64,000 nt of DNA, from positions 1-64,000 of the forward strand of contig JAFRAH010000014.1 of assembly GCA_017405525.1 (NCBI GenBank), read 5' to 3'. The stretch comes from Synergistaceae bacterium. Lineage in GTDB: Bacteria; Synergistota; Synergistia; Synergistales; Aminobacteriaceae. Shown here piece by piece: positions 25,002 to 33,282 of the stretch (position 1 is its first letter; each line of letters opens with the position of its first letter). The notes beneath the pieces were generated by a model, which was given only the letters and a program-made list of their open reading frames with translations, did not search any database and was not told where the DNA came from. The translations under genes and the position numbers were made by a program.

Positions 25002-26834
25002 TTGAACGAGCGCGTAAAAGTAATTATGCGTGTTGTTGTTGCTGTGCTGATTCTTTGGGCGGTGAACTTTCTGCCTTCTGAGGGAATTATGAGGCTCATG
25101 CTCTATGCAGTCCCGTATCTTGTGGCGGGCTATGACGTGATACTTGAGGCACTTGACGGAATACGTGAGGGCGAGATATTCGGTGAGTGTTTCCTGATGT
25201 CCATTGCTACGATTGGTGCTTTGTTCTTGGGCGAATACAACGAGGCATCTGCAGTGATGATCTTCTACCAGTTAGGCGAGGCATTCTCGGACTATGCATC
25301 AGACAGGAGCAGGGACAACATAACGGCGTTAATGGACTTGCGGCCCGACTACGCCAACCTTGAGCTTGGGGGCGGTGAAGTTCAGCGGGTTGACCCTTCA
25401 GGCGTTGAGGCAGGGAGCGTTATTGTTGTGAGGCCGGGGGAGAAGATACCGATTGACGGCGTGGTACTTGACGGGCATTCAGGCATAGACACTCGTGCAC
25501 TTACTGGGGAAAGCCAGCCCAGTGAAGTCATGGCCGGTGATGAAGTTCTCAGCGGTTGCGTGAACTTGTCGGGGGTTCTCAGGGTACGGACAACCAAGAT
25601 TTTTGCCCAGTCGACAGCCTCAAAAGTTCTTGAGCTTATCGGTAATGCTGACACGAAGAAATCACAGGCCGAGAAATTCATTACACGTTTCGCGAAAGTC
25701 TATACCCCTGCCGTCTGCATCTCTGCCTTAGTGCTTGCGTCAGTCCCTCCGTTCTTCTTGGGTGGCTTCAGGGAATGGTTCTACAGGGCGTTGACGTTCC
25801 TCGTGGTGAGCTGTCCTTGTGCCCTTGTTGTGAGCGTACCACTTGCGTTCTTTGCGGCAGTAGGCGGGGCAGGAAGGCGTGGCATTCTCGTTAAGGGGGG
25901 AATATTCATCGAGAGGCTTGCGGAACTGTCATGCGTTGTTTTCGACAAGACCGGGACATTAACGCGGGGAGTCTTCGAGGTCTCTGCGGTTCACCCTGAA
26001 GACATATCAGGGAATGAGCTCCTCCACATTGCGGCACATGCTGAGAGGTATTCACCCCACCCTGCAGGCCGGGCAATAAGGGACGCTTACCCCGGCGAGT
26101 CTGACGGCTGCACCGTAGAGGACGCTGAAGAGATACCGGGCTACGGAGTTCGTGCGAGAGTGAACGGCCGGGTGATATGCGCGGGAAATTCGCGGCTCAT
26201 GGACGACACGGGGGCATCATGGCAACCCTGCGACAGATCCGGGACGATAATACATGTCTCGACTGACGGGGAATATTCCGGCCATGTAGTGATCTCTGAC
26301 GCTCTGAAGGAACATTCACGTGATGCAGTGAGTCAGCTCAGGTCTCAGGGCATCGGGCGAATAGTCATGCTCACGGGCGACAACGAGGACACTGCGCGGG
26401 AAGTTGCCGGGTCTCTGGGCATCACTGAGTACTACAGCGGAATGCTGCCTGCCGACAAGGTGAAGAAGGTTCAGGAATTGCCGGGAGTCCGTGCATTCGT
26501 TGGGGACGGGATAAATGATGCGCCTGTACTTGCGTGCTCTGACGTGGGTATCGCTATGGGGGCGTTAGGTTCCGATGCCGCGATTGAGGCCGCTGATGTC
26601 GTCCTGATGGATGATGACCCGCTGAAAGTCCCGGAGGCTGTGGGAATTTCCCGGCGTTGCATGAGGATAGTCCGGCAGAATGTCTGGGGCTCAATCGGTG
26701 TAAAGATGGCTTGCCTGGTTCTTGGTGCTCTGGGTATTGCGGGGATGAGGCTTGCTGTTTTCGCTGACGTTGGTGTGATGTGTCTTGCGGTACTGAACTC
26801 AATACGTGCAATGAACTTCAGGGGGAGGCAGTGA
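25002..26834 (+). CDS. Zn/Cd/Pb-exporting P1B-type ATPase
   Basis: This P-type ATPase of about 610 residues shows the membrane metal site SCPCALVVS, the phosphorylation motif DKTGTLTRG, the SPHPAGRAI His-Pro of the nucleotide domain and GDGINDAPVL. The CPC type with these helices is that of ZntA/CadA exporters. There is no N-terminal Cys-containing metal-binding domain, and the protein starts almost at the first membrane helix. TTG at 25002 is preferred since GGAG lies eight bases upstream; a GTG at 24993 has no spacing. Regulation by the upstream ArsR protein is inferred from the operator. Confidence 0.92.
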   Translation: MNERVKVIMRVVVAVLILWAVNFLPSEGIMRLMLYAVPYLVAGYDVILEALDGIREGEIFGECFLMSIATIGALFLGEYNEASAVMIFYQLGEAFSDYASDRSRDNITALMDLRPDYANLELGGGEVQRVDPSGVEAGSVIVVRPGEKIPIDGVVLDGHSGIDTRALTGESQPSEVMAGDEVLSGCVNLSGVLRVRTTKIFAQSTASKVLELIGNADTKKSQAEKFITRFAKVYTPAVCISALVLASVPPFFLGGFREWFYRALTFLVVSCPCALVVSVPLAFFAAVGGAGRRGILVKGGIFIERLAELSCVVFDKTGTLTRGVFEVSAVHPEDISGNELLHIAAHAERYSPHPAGRAIRDAYPGESDGCTVEDAEEIPGYGVRARVNGRVICAGNSRLMDDTGASWQPCDRSGTIIHVSTDGEYSGHVVISDALKEHSRDAVSQLRSQGIGRIVMLTGDNEDTAREVAGSLGITEYYSGMLPADKVKKVQELPGVRAFVGDGINDAPVLACSDVGIAMGALGSDAAIEAADVVLMDDDPLKVPEAVGISRRCMRIVRQNVWGSIGVKMACLVLGALGIAGMRLAVFADVGVMCLAVLNSIRAMNFRGRQ

Positions 26835-28940
26835 TTACTCCTCCGTCTCCCCTGACTGCTGACGCTTAACGAGCCCGGCAAATATCCCGTTCCTTTCCAT
26901 GAGGTCATCATAGCTGCCTTCTTCCGCGATTTTCCCGCCGTCAATAACGAGTATCCTCCCGCAATGCCTGACGGTTGAGAGCCTGTGAGCTATAACCAGC
27001 CTCGTGCATCTGAGGCTCTCAAGAGACTCTGACACTATCCTTTGAGTGATGTTGTCGAGTGCGCTTGTTGCCTCATCGAAGAGCAGTATTCTCGGCCTGG
27101 GTGCAATCGCCCGGGCAATTATGATCCTCTGACGCTGGCCACCTGAGAGCGTCCCTGCCCCCTCACTGATCATCGTGTTCATCTTCATGGGCATCTTCCG
27201 AATGTCGTCCGCAATCCCGGCCATCTCTGCGGCCTCCCACGCGTCTTTTTCCGTGAGTTCCGGGGCTGAGATCACTATGTTGCTGTAGATACTTCCGGGA
27301 AATAACCTGCTGTTCTGCATCACACAGCCTATTCTTGCCCGTACCGTCTTCATGTCGAGTGTCTTAATGTCGTTGCCGTCGTAATAGATTACCCCGTTGT
27401 CAGGACGCTCAAAGCCGAGAAGCAAGCGCATCAACGTGCTCTTACCGCAGCCGCTCCTGCCGACAATTGCCACGTACTCGCCTGAATGTATCTTGAACGA
27501 GATATTGTCCAGAACCATCGGGGTCTTCTCCGAGTACCTGAAGCTGACGCGGTTAATCTCAATCCCTCCCCTAAGATGCTCGACAGGGTTACCGTGTGAG
27601 ACTTCCGGGACTTCCTCAAGGATCGGCCTCAGCATGTCGGACATCGGGGCAATCATAGCCGCCTGCGTTGCCGAGACACTGAAGGCAGACAACGCCCCCG
27701 ACAACAGCGCGAATGATGCCGTGAACGCCATGTAGTCTTCAGGAGCTACGCCCGCATTATAGGCCGTGAAGTAGAGCACGAATGTTCCTGCGAGGGTTAT
27801 TGCCTGCGGGATTACCTGAGACAGCTTGATGAGAATCGGGGGGTCATATTCGAGCTTTGAGGCAGTCTTGTATTGTGATGCCCACTTCGCGAATGCCCGG
27901 CGTTCTGCTCCTGAGAGCCGGATTTTCTGGATTCCCGTGATGAAGGCGTAAAGCAACCCGTATTCTTTCGCCCTGTAGTTCATGGCCTTGTTCATCACGC
28001 GGGAACGTGCCCACGCAACAAGGACTGATGACGCAAGAAGTGCCGCCGCTATCCACAGTGCAGGACGTACAAGGACAGGCGACAGTATGAATACCTGGAC
28101 GAGATAGATCACGCTCATTATTGCCGTGAAGCCCACGGAGAACGCCACGTTTGCCAAAGTGCTGCAGAGCATCCCGGAACATGTAGCCCTTTGAGCGAGC
28201 TCACCTGCCGAGAACCTCCTGAAGAATATCGCAGGAAGGTTGATCAGCCTCATCATCACTGCGGCATTCACTGAGACGCTGGCCTTTATCTGTATCCTTG
28301 AGGTTACGAGTTCGCGCGCAATCTGGAACATTATCCCCGACACTCCCGCAAGAATGATGAAGGCAAATATGGCCTGAAGGCTCCCGTAGTCCTGCGAGTA
28401 TATGACCTCAGAATACACTATGCGCATGAGGAAGGGCGACACTGTGGATATTAGCGAGATGAAGAGGGTTATCATGGCAGCGTAGATGACATCAGAAAGT
28501 GATATGCTCCTGAGTGCGAACTTGACTAGGTCCCTCACGCCGAGCTTTTCTGCGGGCAATGGCCGGTAGAAGCACAATGCCTCGTCCTCAAGCCCCTCAT
28601 TCGTCCGTGAGTTCACCCGTACCGTCCTGCCTGTGGCGTAATCCTTGTAGCTGTACCCATGCCAGCCGGGGATAAGTGCCACGTTATGGCCTTCCTTTGT
28701 CTTGGCGAGGTATACCCCTGAAGCGTCCTCGTACCATCCGGGGGAAAGCCTGACCCTCCTGCTCATGAGTGCACCTTCAGGGACGTGCAGGAACTTCGAG
28801 ATTTCGCCCATTGCCCCGGAGACATCATCACGTGAACGTTCAACCTTGGAGAATACCCCGGCTATTCCCTCGAATGCATCGGTGAACGCGTCTTTATCCG
28901 CCTTGAGCCTTGCCCTTAACTGTTCGTCAAACCAGCCCAT
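26835..28940 (-). CDS. NHLM-type RiPP export ABC transporter, permease/ATPase (second subunit)
   Basis: The 701-residue protein has an unusual N-terminal region of about 130 residues, a six-helix ABC exporter membrane domain (about 150-430), and an ATPase domain with GRSGCGKSTL (Walker A), LSGGQRQRI (signature), ILLFDEATSALD (Walker B) and an H-loop His in IAHRLST. There is no peptidase domain. It corresponds to the second ABC protein of NHLM bacteriocin systems and should pair with the peptidase-bearing subunit 12 bases upstream. It ends immediately at the convergent ATPase gene with no visible terminator. Confidence 0.9.
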   Translation of the reverse strand: MGWFDEQLRARLKADKDAFTDAFEGIAGVFSKVERSRDDVSGAMGEISKFLHVPEGALMSRRVRLSPGWYEDASGVYLAKTKEGHNVALIPGWHGYSYKDYATGRTVRVNSRTNEGLEDEALCFYRPLPAEKLGVRDLVKFALRSISLSDVIYAAMITLFISLISTVSPFLMRIVYSEVIYSQDYGSLQAIFAFIILAGVSGIMFQIARELVTSRIQIKASVSVNAAVMMRLINLPAIFFRRFSAGELAQRATCSGMLCSTLANVAFSVGFTAIMSVIYLVQVFILSPVLVRPALWIAAALLASSVLVAWARSRVMNKAMNYRAKEYGLLYAFITGIQKIRLSGAERRAFAKWASQYKTASKLEYDPPILIKLSQVIPQAITLAGTFVLYFTAYNAGVAPEDYMAFTASFALLSGALSAFSVSATQAAMIAPMSDMLRPILEEVPEVSHGNPVEHLRGGIEINRVSFRYSEKTPMVLDNISFKIHSGEYVAIVGRSGCGKSTLMRLLLGFERPDNGVIYYDGNDIKTLDMKTVRARIGCVMQNSRLFPGSIYSNIVISAPELTEKDAWEAAEMAGIADDIRKMPMKMNTMISEGAGTLSGGQRQRIIIARAIAPRPRILLFDEATSALDNITQRIVSESLESLRCTRLVIAHRLSTVRHCGRILVIDGGKIAEEGSYDDLMERNGIFAGLVKRQQSGETEE

Positions 28941-28952
28941 AAATCACAGCTC

Positions 28953-31136
28953 CTATTCATTCGTTATCAGTTCCGCGTAAAATTCACAGCGTCCCATAAG
29001 TTCCCTGTGAGTCCCGCGGTCTATGATGTGGCCTTCACGCATAACTAGAATCTCGTCGCAGTCCCGTATGATTGAGAGACGGTGTGAGATTATTATCCGT
29101 GTTATTCCCCTGTTGGCTATGGCACTGACAAGCTCATATTCTGTCTTGGAGTCCAGGGCACTTGTAGCCTCGTCCATGATGATTATCGTAGGGTCTTGGG
29201 CTAATACCCCGGCAATCTCTATCCTTTGACGCTGTCCGCCCGAAAAGTTTTTGCCGCCCTCCAGAACTTCAGCCGAGTAATCACCCTCGCGCTGTATGAT
29301 CTCGTCATGAATCACCGCATCACGTGCCGCAAGTATCACCTCGAAATCCTCGATTGACTTGTCCCACATTCTGATGTTGCTTGCTATGGTGTCCTCAAAG
29401 AGCGTAATATCCTGCGTAACACATGCCAGCGACCCCGTGAATATGCTTCGGTTAATCTCGTCAGCTTTCTTCCCGTCAAAGAGTACCTCGCCCTCCCACG
29501 GAGCATACAGCCCGGTTATGAGCTTGGCGATAGTCGATTTTCCGCAACCTGAAGGCCCTACAATAGCTATGCTTTTCCCCGGCTCTACCCTCATGGAGAA
29601 GTCTTCAAGCAATGGCGAGTCCAGCTTGTTGTAGCCGAACGTAACGTGATTAACTTCAACGAGGCCGCTCAACTTTTCGAGTTCCTCATCATCCGGGACC
29701 TCAGAGCGGGAATACTCAACCTCAACGGGATACTGCAAGACATCCTGCACTCGTTCCATCTGAGTACGCATCTCCTGGATTAGCCGCCCGGCCATGATGA
29801 GCGAGGTTGCCGGGGCAGAGAACGACAAAAGATAGCCGTTGAAAGCCGAGACAAATCCCATAGTCCATTGACCGCGCATTATGAGGGTTATTCCCATGAA
29901 TAGGATTATGTTGGACGTTATGAGTGAGAGAACTGCCGGGAGCTGACCTAATGTCTGGTTGAGTTTCGAGAATTTCACCAGCTGTGCGTTCTCATTGGCC
30001 TGAAACCCTGCCCACCGCGAGAAAAATCCGTTCTCAGCTCCTGATGACTTTATCGTCTCTATCATGTCTATACCCATGAGGGTGGTGCTCTGGACGTTCG
30101 CCGAGTCCCTCATCTGTACGCGTGATATGTCCATCCTCTTGGCCGAGATTACGTGTGAGAGCGCGAGGTTTCCCGCCACAGACAGGATGCCTATACCCGC
30201 AAGAAGGGGGCTGTAGTTCACCATAAGGGCAAGGTTGAAGATCATTGTTGCTGTGTCGAGTATCAGGGGAGTCAGCGTGTTAATCAGTGTGTTGGCTATG
30301 TTTTGGTTCGACTGCTGACGCTGGGCAATATCCCCGGCCATTCTCTGCTCGAAGAACTCAGAAGGCAATCTCAGTACGTGCCACAAGAACGACGTATTAG
30401 CGACCGCCGCGGTTTTCCCCTGAAGTTTCAGCATTGAGACCGCCTTAATCCAGAGTGAGGCAACCTGTGATATTACCGTGAGGCCGAAGAGCACGAAGAA
30501 CCCTGTAGAGAACTGAGCGGCCTTGTGTGTCAGCATGTTGTCCACGAAGAAGCGCGAGAATGCCGGCATCAATATTCCTGCGAGCGAGGCAATCAGTGTC
30601 GTCATCGTAACCATCAGGAACATCGGCATTGTCCCGGTCAGTCTCTCACGTGCGAACTTCATGATTGAGGCGGGCTTTCCTCCAGGCTTGAACTCCGGCG
30701 AAGGGTCGAACATCATGCACACCCCGGAATATGACTTCTGGAACTCATTGAACGAAATCGTAACTTTCCCGCGTGCAGGGTCATTCAGGTAGACCTTATC
30801 ACCCTTGAAGCCATCAAGCACTACGAAGTGGTTAAACTCCCAGAATATCACTGCCGGGTAAGTGCATTCAGTCTTCAGCATCTCAGCATCACACCTGAAA
30901 GCGCGGGGCTGTAACCCGTAACTTTTCGCCGCCCTGTACATGCTCTTGAGGTTTGAGCCGTCCCTTGAGACCCCGCAATCCTTCCTGAGCTGTTCGAGGG
31001 GAACCCAGAGCCCGAAATATGCGAGTATCATTGCCAGTGAGGCCGCTCCGCATTCGAGAGCCTCTAGCTGCATCACCACAGGGACGTGAACATGACCTGA
31101 CTTTACGGATTTCCTGACTTTGTTTTTCCTGAACAT
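28953..31136 (-). CDS. NHLM-type RiPP export ABC transporter with C39 leader peptidase
   Basis: The 727-residue protein starts with a C39 peptidase domain (about residues 15-145): the catalytic Cys in QLEALECGAASLAM, His in EFNHFVVLDG and Asp in VYLNDPARG. A six-helix membrane domain (about 165-450) and an ATPase domain (GPSGCGKSTI, FSGGQRQRIEIAG, IIMDEATSALD) follow. C39 domains cut leaders after a double Gly, which both upstream precursors have (AVAGG). It would therefore cleave and export the modified cores. It lies between the short HlyD-like gene and the second ABC gene. Confidence 0.94.
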   Translation of the reverse strand: MFRKNKVRKSVKSGHVHVPVVMQLEALECGAASLAMILAYFGLWVPLEQLRKDCGVSRDGSNLKSMYRAAKSYGLQPRAFRCDAEMLKTECTYPAVIFWEFNHFVVLDGFKGDKVYLNDPARGKVTISFNEFQKSYSGVCMMFDPSPEFKPGGKPASIMKFARERLTGTMPMFLMVTMTTLIASLAGILMPAFSRFFVDNMLTHKAAQFSTGFFVLFGLTVISQVASLWIKAVSMLKLQGKTAAVANTSFLWHVLRLPSEFFEQRMAGDIAQRQQSNQNIANTLINTLTPLILDTATMIFNLALMVNYSPLLAGIGILSVAGNLALSHVISAKRMDISRVQMRDSANVQSTTLMGIDMIETIKSSGAENGFFSRWAGFQANENAQLVKFSKLNQTLGQLPAVLSLITSNIILFMGITLIMRGQWTMGFVSAFNGYLLSFSAPATSLIMAGRLIQEMRTQMERVQDVLQYPVEVEYSRSEVPDDEELEKLSGLVEVNHVTFGYNKLDSPLLEDFSMRVEPGKSIAIVGPSGCGKSTIAKLITGLYAPWEGEVLFDGKKADEINRSIFTGSLACVTQDITLFEDTIASNIRMWDKSIEDFEVILAARDAVIHDEIIQREGDYSAEVLEGGKNFSGGQRQRIEIAGVLAQDPTIIIMDEATSALDSKTEYELVSAIANRGITRIIISHRLSIIRDCDEILVMREGHIIDRGTHRELMGRCEFYAELITNE

Positions 31137-31148
31137 TGCCTTGACCCT

Positions 31149-31619
31149 CTACCTGAACAGGAACGATAAGGGACTCACGCTGTCCATGACGAAGACAGAG
31201 CGCGAAACACCTTGCGGGGCATCCGGGATCTCAGCGTCAACCTGTATCATCCTGTCGCCGCCGTTAATGCCCATCATGAGGACGTTGTTATCCCCGACAA
31301 TCGCCGACATCTCGTCAAACGTCAATGCATCCGTGCCAACGCTCCCGATTTTCCCAGTTGCTTCGGTCTCAGGCAGCCTTACGGTCATTCCTGCCTTGAG
31401 CTTTGAGGCTGTCCCTGCAGGAAGGAAGGCAACAGATTTCCCGCCATGTGAATATACGTAGGACGATGAGGAGACTTCAAGGCTTCCCGTGAATATCCAG
31501 ATGAAGAACCCCGCAAAGAATACGAGGATTGAGCCGAGGATTAACCATGTTCCTGGTGTTGTTACGCGTATGTATTCGTTGAGCTGTTCGGGTGAGTTTA
31601 TGCGTTCGTTTTCTGGCAT
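31149..31619 (-). CDS. Short HlyD-like secretion adaptor of the NHLM system
   Basis: This protein of about 156 residues has one membrane helix (about residues 27-48) followed by a small beta-rich domain containing SHGGKSVAFLPAG and LKAGMTVRLPE, as in the barrel of membrane-fusion proteins. NHLM systems usually carry an HlyD-type adaptor, but the long coiled-coil hairpin of classical HlyD is absent. ATG 31619 is chosen because AGGAGG lies ten bases upstream. It is followed after 12 bases by the peptidase transporter. Confidence 0.75.
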   Translation of the reverse strand: MPENERINSPEQLNEYIRVTTPGTWLILGSILVFFAGFFIWIFTGSLEVSSSSYVYSHGGKSVAFLPAGTASKLKAGMTVRLPETEATGKIGSVGTDALTFDEMSAIVGDNNVLMMGINGGDRMIQVDAEIPDAPQGVSRSVFVMDSVSPLSFLFR

Positions 31620-31633
31620 TAGTATATTTCCTC

Positions 31634-32425
31634 CTAACTGAATAGTTTTGATGCCGATTCTGTCCATGGGTAGCAGCTCATGTAATCCCCCCTGTACTGT
31701 TTCATGACCGCCGGGTCTCCCTTGAGGAAACGGTATGCATCACACTCCACTGCGTCAGGGTTGACGGCAATATGGAGCTTGCTCTTGATGAGTATATAGT
31801 CGATGCCGTTCTTCTTGAGCGTCTTCGTCAGTGAGTTCACGAGGACGTGGAAATAACCGTTCTGGTTCATGTCGTATGGTTTTCCCCAGAAGAGCATAGA
31901 GCACGCTTCACGGACTGTAACTTCTGCGCCCCTCCTGTCGATGAGTATTGCGAGGAGCTCCTGAGCCTTCCTGCGCTCAAAGTGAACTGCCCTGCCGTCA
32001 AGGAACACCGTAAACCCCCCGAAGGTCTGAATATACAGCTTGCCCTCAGTCCTTAAGGGTGCGGGATAACGGAAGGTTATGTAGTCGAGTTCACGGCTCA
32101 AGTCCTGTTCGGTGAAGTCATTCATGAGGTAAGCGTCTGCATGAACCGAGAAGGCATCCCTCAAGTAATCCTCTGAACGTGCTATGAATATGATGTGGGT
32201 ATCCTTGCGGTAATATTTCAGTTTTGCGGCGAGCTCTATGCCGTTCATTTTTCGTGGCTCAAGCTCAGGGTCAATGAATGCCGCATCAAAATCTGACGGT
32301 GAAATGTTGAGTGCCTCCTCTGCATTTCGGGTGGTGAAAACCTTTTCGTCCGGCCTGAGACCATGAAGAAGTCCTGCAAGCCTTTCGAGTTCTGCCTTGC
32401 TGTTGTTGACAAGTAAAAAGCTCAT
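31634..32425 (-). CDS. Response-regulator-like protein with winged-helix domain
   Basis: The protein of about 263 residues has an N-terminal receiver-like domain (about 1-115) with a possible phosphate-accepting Asp in AAFIDPELEP. An OmpR/SARP-type winged helix follows (about 125-225), with IQTFGGFTVFLDGRAVHF and RRKAQELLAILIDRRGAEV, typical of the SARP/BTAD N-terminal DNA-binding domain. No histidine kinase gene is nearby. It sits inside the RiPP operon between precursors and exporter, with its own -10 box upstream. Control of the peptide genes is inferred. Confidence 0.82.
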   Translation of the reverse strand: MSFLLVNNSKAELERLAGLLHGLRPDEKVFTTRNAEEALNISPSDFDAAFIDPELEPRKMNGIELAAKLKYYRKDTHIIFIARSEDYLRDAFSVHADAYLMNDFTEQDLSRELDYITFRYPAPLRTEGKLYIQTFGGFTVFLDGRAVHFERRKAQELLAILIDRRGAEVTVREACSMLFWGKPYDMNQNGYFHVLVNSLTKTLKKNGIDYILIKSKLHIAVNPDAVECDAYRFLKGDPAVMKQYRGDYMSCYPWTESASKLFS

Positions 32426-32459
32426 CTTATACACCCTTTGTAATTGAAGTAGTAATGTA

Positions 32460-32465
32460 ATTATA
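32460..32465 (-). promoter_or_regulatory. Probable -10 box before the RiPP regulator
   Basis: TATAAT on the minus strand lies 35 bases before the regulator start, in the gap after the first-listed precursor. The -35 region is weak. Confidence 0.35.
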
Positions 32466-32501
32466 TATCACTCCGGGAAATATAAGACGAGCCTTTAACG
32501 T

Positions 32502-32882
32502 TTACGCTCCGCCCCAGCCTGAACCTGAGCAGCCGCATCTCCAGTGTCCGTTTGTGGTGTTGGTGCCTGTTCCGCTGTTGTTGCAACGGCAGCTGAGTTC
32601 CCACGTCTGACCGTAACCAAAGCCTGAGCACTGGCATGTGCTGGTTATCTTGTTGAGGCTGTCCCCTCCTGCTACTGCCGCAAGTTCGTCCTCATTGAGT
32701 GCAGTGAGTGCCTTCTTGCTGGGGTCAACGAAATCGGCCATGTCCAGCTTAAAGCCGCGTGATGCCGCGAAAGCTATAACGTCCTCAATGCTGCTTTTCC
32801 CCGCGGATAATGCCTCTACTGCCGACTTCACTGCCTCGTTAGATGATGCCGCCTCAAGAAACTTCTTCATGTCTTCCTTCAT
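32502..32882 (-). CDS. RiPP precursor with Nif11-type leader, copy 1
   Basis: The 126-residue peptide has a Nif11-like leader of about 73 residues (KKFLEAASSNEAVKSAVE, then GFKLDMADF) ending in NEDELAAVAGG, the double-Gly cleavage site. The remaining core of about 53 residues is rich in Gly, Ser and Asn and has six Cys in three CxC pairs: CQC, CRC and CGC, separated by 12 and 15 residues with eight residues after the last. Copy 2 has exactly the same spacing. A radical SAM enzyme is encoded just upstream and a C39 exporter downstream, so Cys-linked thioether bonds or another Cys-directed change are likely. The product is unknown. Confidence 0.9.
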   Translation of the reverse strand: MKEDMKKFLEAASSNEAVKSAVEALSAGKSSIEDVIAFAASRGFKLDMADFVDPSKKALTALNEDELAAVAGGDSLNKITSTCQCSGFGYGQTWELSCRCNNSGTGTNTTNGHWRCGCSGSGWGGA

Positions 32883-32910
32883 TGTGATTCACCTCCCTTC
32901 ATGTATGACA

Positions 32911-32935
32911 AAGCCCCGTGATGTTGCAGGGACTT
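32911..32935 (-). other. Intergenic RNA hairpin between the two precursor genes
   Basis: On the minus strand AAGTCCC pairs with GGGGCTT (7 bp, one G:U) around an 11-base loop. The T-run afterwards is poor, so it is more likely an mRNA-stabilising or partial-termination element than a full terminator. Confidence 0.4.
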
Positions 32936-32943
32936 CATTGCCG

Positions 32944-33282
32944 CTAGTTCCAGCCAAGACCGAGCTCATAGCAGATGCAGAAACCGCTTCCGCCTTCGGG
33001 GTCTTTTCCGCCGCCTAACTTCGTGCACTCACAGCTGAGGTTGTGCGCCGATCCTGAGCCTGCACCGCCACAGCCGCAGAAACTCCCTCCCGCAACTGCC
33101 TTCATCTCGTCCTCTGAGAGCTCGCTAGTTCCTGATGGCTTCATGTCGTCCATAGTGAGCGGTATTCCGTGAGAGCTGGCTACCTTCAGGATGTCGTCAA
33201 GGCTTCCTGCCTTCATGAGCTCCTTCTTGATGTCCTCGTTGGATGATGCAAGCTCAAGAAACTTCTTGCTGTTCTCTGTCAT
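32944..33282 (-). CDS. RiPP precursor with Nif11-type leader, copy 2
   Basis: The 112-residue peptide begins with a leader like copy 1 (KKFLELASSNEDIKKEL, GIPLTMDDM) ending SEDEMKAVAGG. The core of about 46 residues has CGC, CEC and CIC with spacing 12 and 15 and an eight-residue tail containing a Trp, exactly as in copy 1, while the residues between differ. Its ATG overlaps the stop of the radical SAM gene (ATGA), so the enzyme and this substrate are translated in a coupled way. Confidence 0.91.
   Translation of the reverse strand: MTENSKKFLELASSNEDIKKELMKAGSLDDILKVASSHGIPLTMDDMKPSGTSELSEDEMKAVAGGSFCGCGGAGSGSAHNLSCECTKLGGGKDPEGGSGFCICYELGLGWN

Noticed and set aside
32502..33282. Precursors as SCIFF-type peptides (six Cys in about 45 residues)
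   Set aside because: The Cys number is similar, but the long Nif11-type leader, CxC pairing and NHLM export genes do not fit that family.
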